39,053 nucleotides of DNA from a virus: positions 1-39,053 of the IMG/VR virus record IMGVR_UViG_3300020182_000079. One strand, 5' to 3'. The notes under the pieces were generated by a model, which was not told where the DNA came from, did no database searches, and saw only the letters and a list, made by a program, of their open reading frames with translations. Shown one piece after another: positions 18,401 to 25,356 of this stretch; position 1 is the first letter of the stretch, and the number at the start of each line of letters is the position of its first letter. A program made the position numbers and the translations under genes.

Positions 18401-21314
18401 TTTTGGTGACAATATAAATATGGTTGTCGATGAGCCTCCCATTCCCAAAATTGACGGAGTAGATCAGCCGACAGGTTATTACTACAAACTGTTACCGTTT
18501 GACCATTTTGGCAGTGGTGATATATTTGGCGCAAAATATAACCAATACCCGCTTGATAAAATCATGGTTTGGCCTAAGAATTTCAGTAATCAAAACGGAG
18601 TTCCTGGACCAGTGTTTAGGACTTCTTTTGATGATATTCCTGGACCTGTGCTTGGATTAACTGGAGATTCAGCTTTTGAGAATTATTTCTTAGAGTGGTT
18701 TCATCCCCAAGGAGAAATTGTAACAAACGGATACCTAGAAAATATAGGTTTAAATAGCAACGTTCCGGGCGACATTAGTCATTACGAAGTGTGGCAATCT
18801 AAGGAGGACAGGCTCTCTTTAGGTAGTTTGGGGGATGTGTGGTTGAAGGATGAAGCTGTAGATAATCCCAATTATCTTGTAAGTATAGATTTTTCCAATA
18901 ATAGCGGGTATCGCCGTATAGAGGGCAATATCACTAGCGATTTGGCGTGGAACTATCCGATACCTATACCAATGCAAGACCCCGCCTTAGGCATAACTAA
19001 CGCATCTAAGATATTTGACATAGACGCAAATTCCCCAAAGGTGTCAACTTCGTACCTCGGGAAAACCAATGAAACTTCTTACTTTTGGGTAAGAGCTGTT
19101 GATCAAGCTGGAAATAAAAGCCCATTCACTGGCGCAGCTAATTTAGAAGACTCGTACATAAAAGGGCTAAGTTTAACCTTGGGTCAGGCTTCGGCTACTG
19201 ATATTTCTGATTTTGAAGTCAACATGACCGAAAAATTTGGCAACACGATAGCTCTCGTTCCCAACAACCCTTTTGATGAAGATGCAGGAGCAGTTGGGGA
19301 CATTTTTTGGCCTGAGCATTTACTTTATTATCAAGGGGTTGGTTATGTTATTAGTGGTGCTGAATTTGGCCCTTCTTATGATAATGGAGACAACGCAGAT
19401 ACCTCTTATGTATGGTGGAAGAACGACAAGACAGAGTACACTGTCATACCAAGTAATTTATACGAAGATAAAGATGGGGCAATTAATGTTATATATAGTG
19501 GTGGAGCTTATAGATTGTCAGACGCTCACCCAGCTGGATCTGATGGTAAGGATCCAGACCCAGTCTTTGAAGATGGTGATTTTATAGTTGCTAAAATTAC
19601 CAATGGAGACGTTACTCCTGTTTATCATGCTTTCGCTAATGCGTTGATAGGTACAGCTAGCATAGCTAATGCAGCAATTGAGAATGCAAAAATAAAAGAT
19701 TTATCTGCGGACAAAATCACGGCCGGGGAGATTAAAACAGCCGACATACAAATAAGTTATGACGGTGATGATGCTGGGGGCATTAGGTCTGTCGGTTTCG
19801 ATGGGTCTAGCGAAGGCTTTTTCTTGAGCGGCGATGGCACATTTGGATTTAGGGACTCTAGCGGAGGAGGCCTCAGCCTTGATAACGGACAATTAAGCTT
19901 AAGGGGGAGATTAAGGCAGACGGATGGGGGTGATTATGATTTTGGTGCACTAGAGGCTATTCCTTCTTATGTGAATTATGCAGAAGCAGCAGGCGGGGGT
20001 TTTGAGATAATAAATAATAATCCCATCAAAATTAAAGCTTCATTAATTAATAGCTCTGCCACTAAAGACGATATTAGATTTAGGATGGACGTTATTAGCG
20101 AAGGGGTGACTTTGCCGGTTTTTAGCTATACTGAATTTTCTGATAATTACGCTGGCGGCACATTTAATCTTTCAGGATTTTCCTATAATTCGATGAATTT
20201 TGTATCAGCAAACAATAGCTCTCGCACTTTTGAAGCCGAGCTAAAAGCTGGTTTTGGGGGCGACTTTGGGTTTCACGACATTATCGTATCTAACGGTATA
20301 ACTGGAGAAGCTGTAATGATCTACGCTTCGACGAGCGACACTTCAATAGAGTACTCTACTACTATTTCAAGAGTAATAGACGGAAAGATAGGGGTGGACG
20401 GAACAATTGGGGTGGATGGTAACCCTGGGCCAGCAACTCATTTTCGAGGAGAGTGGAGCCCTACAGAAAATTATTATGCAATATATGATGGCGATGAATT
20501 CTTGAGGGGGGACATTGTTCATAGATCGCATGGTGGCGATAATTATTGGATTGCAACAGGAAATTCGGTAGGACAATCACCGTCTTTAACCTCTGATTAT
20601 TGGAGGGCTTTTGGCGCTGAATTTACTAGCGTTGCTACCGACTTATTGCTAACCAAGGAAGCTACCATAACTCAAACATTAACCATGGGGTCAAGTCAGG
20701 GAGGCATAGGTGCTGGCGAGGGTGAAATTCGTTCTGCCGGTTTTATTGGAGGTTTTGGTTATAACGGAGCGAGATTAACAAGTGAAGTTTATACACCCCC
20801 CGGATTTAGATTATCCACTATAGATTCTTTGCAGAACGGTGTGGTTGATGGAGTTGTTTTTGATGTCGGAACAGAAAACTCTTATTTAAGGTTTAGTTCT
20901 CTTCTTTCAAAAATAGAAATTAAAGGAGCTTTTGCAAATAACTCTATATCGGAAACAGTTTCTAATATCGCCCAATCAAGTAACGACCCTACCGATACAC
21001 TTGCTACTTTTGTTGGAGGTGGATACAACAATACAATTGAGACGGTGGCCAGCACTGTTTATAAATCTCTAGCTTCTTCAATTGTCGCTGGGGCTTACAA
21101 TACAATTCAGGGAAGGTTTTCTTTTATTGGTAATGGTTATAGGAATGATTGTCGAGATAATTTTTCGTCTATTGTCGGGGGGTATTTTAATACAATGCCG
21201 TCGTACTCTCTTGATAATGACGGGGCTAATTTTATAGGCTGTGGAAGGTTTAATAAAATTGAAAGCGGGTCGGACAATTCTATACTTGGCGGTAGTTATA
21301 ATAGAATACTTTGA
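15426..21314 (+). CDS. Giant tail fibre: C-terminal part of J-like protein with FN3, sugar-binding-like, collagen-like and GGxxN repeats
   Basis: A 1962-aa protein. The start continues a fibronectin-like fold apparently begun at the end of the previous gene. The first 600 residues are FN3/Ig-like. Several modules have the pattern Y..GD.V...G..Y.S....P.....FW (about 325-370, 630-690, 755-800, 805-830, 1667-1735), like chitin/CBM5-12-type modules. SYFWVRAVDQAGNKSPF and IGTASIANAAIENAKIKDLSADKITAGEI (about 1408-1440) are hallmarks of J C-terminal regions. A short collagen-like stretch (GVDGTIGVDGNPGP) lies near 1653. Residues 1862-1962 are GGxxN repeats. It lacks a Peptidase_S74 domain and stops at a TGA at 21312, with the same frame open beyond. 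No Shine-Dalgarno precedes 15426. Probably the trimeric receptor-contacting central fibre. Confidence 0.8.
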   Translation: MLSTSLGIQFNVNDLESSYEVVGSSDNYSFQYELGRGYNLVDFEGEAFQRSISLEGNYGEFDVRVFAVNDVGVRSAFIETGIDISAPEFKGTFTLNNLRVNNLPIDSNIGSVNTVEPQFQGDSLSVESEYINKNAEISWELIPPSGHFKEGQSLREELLSDRFFDKFEITLRNGTGSQLIDNSILSSSPSLAEALSSSDINETLSNYRAFSINLTDGVFQDLSLDRTFDLQVVSYDSFGRTCTGTITAVNYKPVVESFSYNLRGSDVSFSWQPGDTDHRLTKVTKLSVPSTASLVSETNLQENIEYFLSVSSARSWNLGFGSYQSGDMVTYSVGNSSEVYKSISDHASDSNRTPTNSDFWENIGEKIKSSVSEVYVSDGTYSSSQVWGLSHYYSLQPSDGYGEGAVFNLSNAGLVEGGKLKSLSSNVKIGALRFREREDDLIFNWEVVDQDGNFVDLTQYRFSMSASDSPSLLGISGSLFDSHSSEFLTGITEGRTSMISSVDSEGDRSVVFDLPTTKFFDTYEFTREINNNLYGTGNFVSDFVPFDVYSEYLLNDTTSDQDRNMYRVLSNSNKPPLSFGQSIAPTYEVWDASKTYVSYPPLYSVVDYSGSLYQSNTSSFGPRMPLVKGVFDPLAQYYPGDLVVSSEAQIFSYFPGQEYLAGDVVLHDLSFYLCLSNQSPQSPFEPGTNRKKWRVLSMFDEISCYIFRANTDVTGAVGSSFDFSNWDRQTPDNSPFFDLFISGYAFDALDWSEFQQYDAGSVVFHSNDIWSGLLSSQGILPVQGEGFWSNVGSDGLDIVPNYSQNDLVYNGGAVYEALNDNPVGGPIAAALGSGALISSDYVSSQWRPIWERDDSYNGLVYGHVGIPESGKRSIGLELGIIDSEGEVLNTQRLVGINQEPSIRVEGFSGDSLSEASKVKFHFNYAFGSQEKTTKVHLYRIGAGEVDIINSNGDVIGHDFSKFQITGEDGFPYDSFSGNSTLAKITFGASDASFGDNINMVVDEPPIPKIDGVDQPTGYYYKLLPFDHFGSGDIFGAKYNQYPLDKIMVWPKNFSNQNGVPGPVFRTSFDDIPGPVLGLTGDSAFENYFLEWFHPQGEIVTNGYLENIGLNSNVPGDISHYEVWQSKEDRLSLGSLGDVWLKDEAVDNPNYLVSIDFSNNSGYRRIEGNITSDLAWNYPIPIPMQDPALGITNASKIFDIDANSPKVSTSYLGKTNETSYFWVRAVDQAGNKSPFTGAANLEDSYIKGLSLTLGQASATDISDFEVNMTEKFGNTIALVPNNPFDEDAGAVGDIFWPEHLLYYQGVGYVISGAEFGPSYDNGDNADTSYVWWKNDKTEYTVIPSNLYEDKDGAINVIYSGGAYRLSDAHPAGSDGKDPDPVFEDGDFIVAKITNGDVTPVYHAFANALIGTASIANAAIENAKIKDLSADKITAGEIKTADIQISYDGDDAGGIRSVGFDGSSEGFFLSGDGTFGFRDSSGGGLSLDNGQLSLRGRLRQTDGGDYDFGALEAIPSYVNYAEAAGGGFEIINNNPIKIKASLINSSATKDDIRFRMDVISEGVTLPVFSYTEFSDNYAGGTFNLSGFSYNSMNFVSANNSSRTFEAELKAGFGGDFGFHDIIVSNGITGEAVMIYASTSDTSIEYSTTISRVIDGKIGVDGTIGVDGNPGPATHFRGEWSPTENYYAIYDGDEFLRGDIVHRSHGGDNYWIATGNSVGQSPSLTSDYWRAFGAEFTSVATDLLLTKEATITQTLTMGSSQGGIGAGEGEIRSAGFIGGFGYNGARLTSEVYTPPGFRLSTIDSLQNGVVDGVVFDVGTENSYLRFSSLLSKIEIKGAFANNSISETVSNIAQSSNDPTDTLATFVGGGYNNTIETVASTVYKSLASSIVAGAYNTIQGRFSFIGNGYRNDCRDNFSSIVGGYFNTMPSYSLDNDGANFIGCGRFNKIESGSDNSILGGSYNRIL
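21007..21314 (+). repeat. GGxxN protein repeats (trimeric fibre beta-helix)
   Basis: The end of the giant fibre is a series of units of the form S.I/V.GG..N.I: TFVGGGYNNTI, SIVAGAYNTI, SFIGNGYRND, SIVGGYFNTM, NFIGCGRFNKI and SILGGSYNRI. Such repeats build left-handed beta-rolls or prisms in trimeric adhesins and fibres. The periodicity appears to carry on past the TGA at 21312 (CLVATIINNTTSGD) and reappears at the start of the gene at 22877 (SILAGTQNEI, MIIQGSNNNI). Confidence 0.7.
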
Positions 21315-21320
21315 TGTCTT

Positions 21321-22262
21321 GTGGCTACAATTATTAATAACACTACGTCTGGAGACGCCCAATTCGTTCTAGATCCTGACTTCTCTATTTATTCTAAAAA
21401 TTTTTCAGGAATAAGCGGAAAATACGCTAAGGTCGATAGTAGTGGCTGGATGAGTGATACTTGGTTTTTTGGGTTTAGTGAGTCTGCGGATAGAATGTTG
21501 GTTAATTGGTCTAATTATTTTTGGATAGGTACCTTTAGTATAGGGCTTCCTTTGTTAGGGAGTCAAAAATCTTACCATTTATTAGCTGGGGCGGTAGAAG
21601 TTATTGAAGGCTCTGCGGTAGTTAACTCTTATGAGGGTGTGGATGCAAACTTTATCGGCAAGATTTATCCGGGCACTGCCATAAGGTTTGACAACGACTC
21701 AAGCAAGGACTTTGTGGTCAGTAGTATTTTGCACGGAGAAAGTTCCCCTACGGGTAGCACGCAAATAATCTTAACAGAACCAGCTTCGTTCTCTAGCGTT
21801 AATTTTTCTAATATTTTTAAAGAAAGTTCGCCAGGTTTTGTTTTTTCGTCGCAATTGGGGTGGTTTTATATTCCTGAAGCTGGGGGCTCAAAGGGGGCGT
21901 GGTTCTGGTTCTCTTCTTCTTGCCCTGGCCTGCAAAAATATAAAAATTTTGCTGATGGAGTAATAACGACCGAAAATAAAGACGGCGCGATCGGTTGGGT
22001 TTTCTGCTCCCCTAACCTTGTTGAGACTAACTATCCCGCTTCGAAAGAGGGAGGTTTTAATCAAGGTTATGACGATACGAAAATAGTGCAAAACGGAGCA
22101 ACGTATGTGCAAGGAGACTGCGTTATTATTGCCACATTAATAAATGGGATTACATCTTACTACTCTATGGTTGCAAATAGTCGGCAAGAAGTTTTTGTAG
22201 CATTGTTTTATATAGTAGGCGCTGGTCATGTGGAAATAGTGTATAACCCTTTAGTAGTATAA
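21321..22262 (+). CDS. Fibre-tip protein in frame behind the giant fibre's TGA
   Basis: The frame runs 313 aa from a GTG at 21321, but no Shine-Dalgarno precedes it and it is in exactly the same frame as the giant fibre, with only TGA, TGT and CTT codons between. The first residues (TIINNTTSGD) look like the next GGxxN-type unit, so it may be reached by TGA readthrough or be the detached end of the fibre. The middle has beta-rich sequence. Residues 185-235 hold aromatic motifs (LGWFYIPEAGG, GAWFWFSS, GAIGWVFCS) like those of the J-like hub. No catalytic motif is visible. Likely part of the receptor-binding tip. Confidence 0.55.
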   Translation: MATIINNTTSGDAQFVLDPDFSIYSKNFSGISGKYAKVDSSGWMSDTWFFGFSESADRMLVNWSNYFWIGTFSIGLPLLGSQKSYHLLAGAVEVIEGSAVVNSYEGVDANFIGKIYPGTAIRFDNDSSKDFVVSSILHGESSPTGSTQIILTEPASFSSVNFSNIFKESSPGFVFSSQLGWFYIPEAGGSKGAWFWFSSSCPGLQKYKNFADGVITTENKDGAIGWVFCSPNLVETNYPASKEGGFNQGYDDTKIVQNGATYVQGDCVIIATLINGITSYYSMVANSRQEVFVALFYIVGAGHVEIVYNPLVV

Positions 22263-22263
22263 T

Positions 22264-22884
22264 ATGAATGTCTCCAACCCTCCGCCGGATTTAGTTAATA
22301 TATCGCCTCCGTCATCTTCGAGTTTTGGTGATGCTTGTTTTTTCTTGGGGGTTGAAGCTGGAAACTTGATAGTCGGTTCGTACTCGGCTAAAATTTCTTC
22401 CTCAAGAAGGTGCTCGTTGCTGAATTGTGGGCCCGCTTCATGGGACCCAAATATTAATGATTCATATAACACTCACCAAATTGGTAGATGGGGGGGTGGG
22501 TCTGTGTTTGGTGCATCTCACCAGCTTTACGTTTTTTCGAACTTATTACTTAAGGACACTGATGTCCAGGCATTTAGCTCTTCGGATATTAGACTAAAGA
22601 ACGACACTTCAGTATTAAGCGGTTCGTTGGACCAAGTTTTAAAAATGACTCCAGTGCAGTTCAAGTGGAAGAAGGGGCATCGCTTGTTATTAAAAGGTAA
22701 GGATATTGGGTTTATAGCTCAACAAATAGAACCTATTAATCCATACCTGGTCAAAACTAGAGAAAGCGGATATAAAGCTGTTGATTATAAAAAAATATCC
22801 GTATTAATTGTGTCTGCAATTAAGGAAAGGAATAGGCACTTGCAAAGAATAAAACTTAAAATTAAACTATTAAAGGATGGCTGA
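22264..22884 (+). CDS. Fibre-tip protein with Peptidase_S74 intramolecular chaperone domain (copy 1)
   Basis: 206 aa. Residues 103-206 match the intramolecular chaperone auto-processing (Peptidase_S74) domain: FSSSDIRLKND with the Ser107/Lys112 dyad, FKWKKG, DIGFIAQQIE, Y.AVDYKKISVLIVSAIKE and a C-terminal helix. In this family the domain trimerises a beta-helical fibre and then cuts itself off just before the serine. The N-terminal 100 residues are a short Cys- and Ser-rich beta segment, presumably the fibre piece that stays. The start is 1 nt after the previous stop, and the end overlaps the next gene by 8 nt. A paralogue follows immediately. Confidence 0.85.
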   Translation: MNVSNPPPDLVNISPPSSSSFGDACFFLGVEAGNLIVGSYSAKISSSRRCSLLNCGPASWDPNINDSYNTHQIGRWGGGSVFGASHQLYVFSNLLLKDTDVQAFSSSDIRLKNDTSVLSGSLDQVLKMTPVQFKWKKGHRLLLKGKDIGFIAQQIEPINPYLVKTRESGYKAVDYKKISVLIVSAIKERNRHLQRIKLKIKLLKDG

Positions 22885-23407
22885 CTCCAAAAATAACTCT
22901 ATCCTTGCGGGCACCCAAAACGAAATCGGTTTGGGTAGTCAATACTGCATGATTATCCAAGGATCAAATAACAATATACCTGCAAACAGTAATAATATCA
23001 CCATACTGGGGGACGGAGTAACTAATCCGGAGGATAATACGTTTTACGTAGCATGTGCAAATGGCCTACATTGCGCTGGAGATGTTGTGGCATTTAGCTC
23101 TTCAGACGAAAGGCTTAAGGAGGACGTTTCTGAAATGACGAACTGTCTTGATAAGGTTTTATCTCTTGATGCTATAAATTTTAAATGGAATGACAAGCAA
23201 TCTACTTACGAAGGTCGCGATATTGGACTTATTGCACAGCAGGTCGAAAAAATTGCTCCAGAGATAGTTGAAACCAGAAAGAGTGGGTACAAGGCGATTA
23301 AATATGAAAAAATAATACCTTTACTGGTTGGAGCTGTTCAAGAGCAGCAATTGGAAATTGACGATATCAACAAAGAGTTGGATTTGTTGCTGTCTAGTCA
23401 GAGTTGA
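22877..23407 (+). CDS. Fibre-tip protein with GGxxN repeats and Peptidase_S74 domain (copy 2)
   Basis: 176 aa. The N-terminus has GGxxN-type units (SILAGTQNEI, MIIQGSNNNI, ITILGDG) and a short neck (FYVACANGLHCAGDVVAF), then the S74 domain: SSSDERLKED with Ser76/Lys81, FKWND, DIGLIAQQVEK, GYKAIKYEKIIPLLVGAVQEQQ and a terminal coiled-coil-like helix. It is clearly paralogous to the preceding gene over the chaperone domain. The start codon sits inside the 3' end of that gene (8-nt overlap, AAAGGATGG). The 3' end overlaps the convergent minus-strand gene by 14 nt, with no terminator between. Confidence 0.88.
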   Translation: MADSKNNSILAGTQNEIGLGSQYCMIIQGSNNNIPANSNNITILGDGVTNPEDNTFYVACANGLHCAGDVVAFSSSDERLKEDVSEMTNCLDKVLSLDAINFKWNDKQSTYEGRDIGLIAQQVEKIAPEIVETRKSGYKAIKYEKIIPLLVGAVQEQQLEIDDINKELDLLLSSQS

Positions 23408-24197
23408 TAAGCTTCATTAATATCCTTGCGTCTGTAGGTGAAATGTCTGAGTATCCATTCCAGCTCTTTATGCTATCATTTTGATATTTTCCGCTCTTCC
23501 ACCAATCCCTGAGTACCATTTTGAATTCATCGAAGTTAGAACAGTTTAGTTTATCTTCTATCAACGATTCAACCATCGAGTGAGGGGTGAGGGATGGAGG
23601 AGAAACTGCGGAGTTCGTAGCTCTTCCCCCGGGATTGTTAGATTTGTCAATTTCATCATCCCCAACGATGTGAACGTTTAGAAAGTTGCGAACATTTCTA
23701 ACAAAAGCTCTATTGCAGGCTATTGTTTCTAGGAATTTTGTAGCAAAGCTGCTTGTGTTATCGAGCGTTGCATTAGCCATATCCTGAAATTCGACAGGAA
23801 TGTTTCCGGTTTCATAGTTTGGTAAAAATTTTATTCTACAGATCACTGCTACATGGTCAGATTGACACTTTACTACTTCGTACGAAACATCAGAGAAGCC
23901 TCTAAGTTTTGCAAGCTCTTTTATTCCGCTTAATTTTATGAGTAGTTGGTGGTCTCCCAGGCCTTTTATGGATCTGGGCATGTCTTTTTTTCTTAAATCG
24001 AACCAAGAGCGGTTTGGAAAGAGATGCTCATCTTTTATCATGGACCTCCAATTGACCGAGCCATCTTCTGCAAATTCGTAGTCTACGTTATTAAGTAAAC
24101 CAAGCTCGTTCCTTACGAATTTCGAGGGGCCGTCTTCATAATTTTTTATATGAGTTGTGTTTTTTTCTTTTCTTTCTGACTCTTTACTTTTTTCCAT
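23394..24197 (-). CDS. Conserved phage protein, possible recombination/ssDNA-annealing type
   Basis: A 267-aa protein with no signal or membrane segment. Central features are VNWRSMIKDEHLFPNRSWF (49-67), LLIKLSGIKELAKLRGF (85-101), YEVVKCQSDHVAVICRIKF (106-124), and a helix with ETIACNRAFVRNVRNFLNVHIVG (157-179). The combination of a GF..v.YEVV beta segment and an Arg-rich ACNRAFVRNVR helix is loosely reminiscent of Rad52/Sak-type annealing proteins, but I cannot confirm this. The C-terminal 50 residues form a separate helical piece. It is last in the minus-strand operon whose first gene is a putative ssDNA-binding protein, which fits a DNA role. The start overlaps the upstream gene's end by 14 nt. 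Confidence 0.5.
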   Translation of the reverse strand: MEKSKESERKEKNTTHIKNYEDGPSKFVRNELGLLNNVDYEFAEDGSVNWRSMIKDEHLFPNRSWFDLRKKDMPRSIKGLGDHQLLIKLSGIKELAKLRGFSDVSYEVVKCQSDHVAVICRIKFLPNYETGNIPVEFQDMANATLDNTSSFATKFLETIACNRAFVRNVRNFLNVHIVGDDEIDKSNNPGGRATNSAVSPPSLTPHSMVESLIEDKLNCSNFDEFKMVLRDWWKSGKYQNDSIKSWNGYSDISPTDARILMKLINSD

Positions 24198-25356
24198 GAT
24201 TGTAGTTGTTATAAATTTTTAAATTATTTAAATCTTCCCAGAATTCATCAGAATCAATTATTTTGTCGTGAGCTCCAGATATTCCAGCTCGCCATGCAGC
24301 TTTACTTGCGTATAGTTTTTTGTTTGATATGATGATTTGAGAACTTTTATAACGACTATTATTGCATAGTTCTTTGTAGTTGTCAAGATCTTTTTTTGTT
24401 TTATCTTCTATTAAGTGAACATCCCAGTCGAAGAATTTTAATCTTAAATCATTTATTGTGTCTTTATCTTTTGATATTATTTTTAAGCTGACCCCTAGCT
24501 TGCTTACTTCTTTTAAGAATAGTTCATCTCCATCAAGTTTTGCGTAGTAATTGATTTGATTAATGTTATGCTTTACTGTTTGTAAGTAATTTATCTTCAT
24601 GGGTCTATCCAGGAAGATGTTTACTTTTCTTTGGTTCGCCCATCTGGTTATATTCTCTTCGTCAAAATGTTCTTCGCCTCTAATATTTGCTGGCTGGTTT
24701 TGAGCAAAGCTTTCTGGCATTACGTGGTTTGGTATAACCGCTAGTGACCCTATGTGGTAATTATCTCCTATGTGTATTGTTTTTATATTTGATAAATTAT
24801 GTTTTATGTTTAATAGATCTAATACTGCAGTCGCAACGCTTTCTGGCTTTATCATGTTTATTGTTTTTGGATGCTCAATGTCGGAGAATGAGGCCCTGTT
24901 TCCTTTTTTGTCTGATTCGAGCAATATATGATCCAGGGGGTCTCCCCAGTACGGCCCGCTGCATTCTTTATATATGGTGCTATATAAGCTTACTATTTTT
25001 TTTCCAAAGCCCGAGGCTACATGAGTGCTGAACGAATCTGTTCCGAGGTGCAGTAGTGAATTTTTAATTATGTAGGCCGCCTGCTTAATTGATGTCTGAC
25101 CTTGGTGTTGGATGCAGTTGGATATACCAGCTTCTTCTTTTGATCCTATTTGTATTATCTTAATGCCCTCTTTTTCTAGGAATGTTTTAAGTAGGTCGGT
25201 TACGTCATTATAGTAATCGTAAGTTTTTGATTGTATTCTCGATGGAGCGTGAAGCGTAATGTATTTATTGGCGACCACAGGAAAGTAAGACGTCTCTATG
25301 AACGGCTTGTCTATTTTTACTCCACACGATAGGGCGTATTGTTCTACTAAGTGCAT
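24184..25356 (-). CDS. C-terminal half of a GT9 (heptosyltransferase-like) glycosyltransferase plus unknown domain
   Basis: 390 aa. Residues 1-185 are the C-terminal Rossmann domain of a GT9/ADP-heptose:LPS heptosyltransferase-like enzyme: YITLHAPSR, IIQIGS, TSIKQAAYIIKNS (88-100), GTDSFSTHVASGFGKKIVSLYS (105-126). The N-terminal Rossmann domain is absent here but is found at the end of the upstream gene, so the enzyme is divided. Residues 195-390 form an additional domain of unknown identity, with lysine-rich alternating alpha/beta sequence. The ATG overlaps the upstream stop by 10 nt, and no Shine-Dalgarno is evident at the junction. The two products may associate, or a frameshift may join them. 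Confidence 0.7.
   Translation of the reverse strand: MHLVEQYALSCGVKIDKPFIETSYFPVVANKYITLHAPSRIQSKTYDYYNDVTDLLKTFLEKEGIKIIQIGSKEEAGISNCIQHQGQTSIKQAAYIIKNSLLHLGTDSFSTHVASGFGKKIVSLYSTIYKECSGPYWGDPLDHILLESDKKGNRASFSDIEHPKTINMIKPESVATAVLDLLNIKHNLSNIKTIHIGDNYHIGSLAVIPNHVMPESFAQNQPANIRGEEHFDEENITRWANQRKVNIFLDRPMKINYLQTVKHNINQINYYAKLDGDELFLKEVSKLGVSLKIISKDKDTINDLRLKFFDWDVHLIEDKTKKDLDNYKELCNNSRYKSSQIIISNKKLYASKAAWRAGISGAHDKIIDSDEFWEDLNNLKIYNNYNHGKK

Noticed and set aside
19273-19587. Plus-strand 104-aa frame inside the giant fibre
   Set aside because: Out of frame with a gene whose protein pattern is continuous there; no ribosome site.
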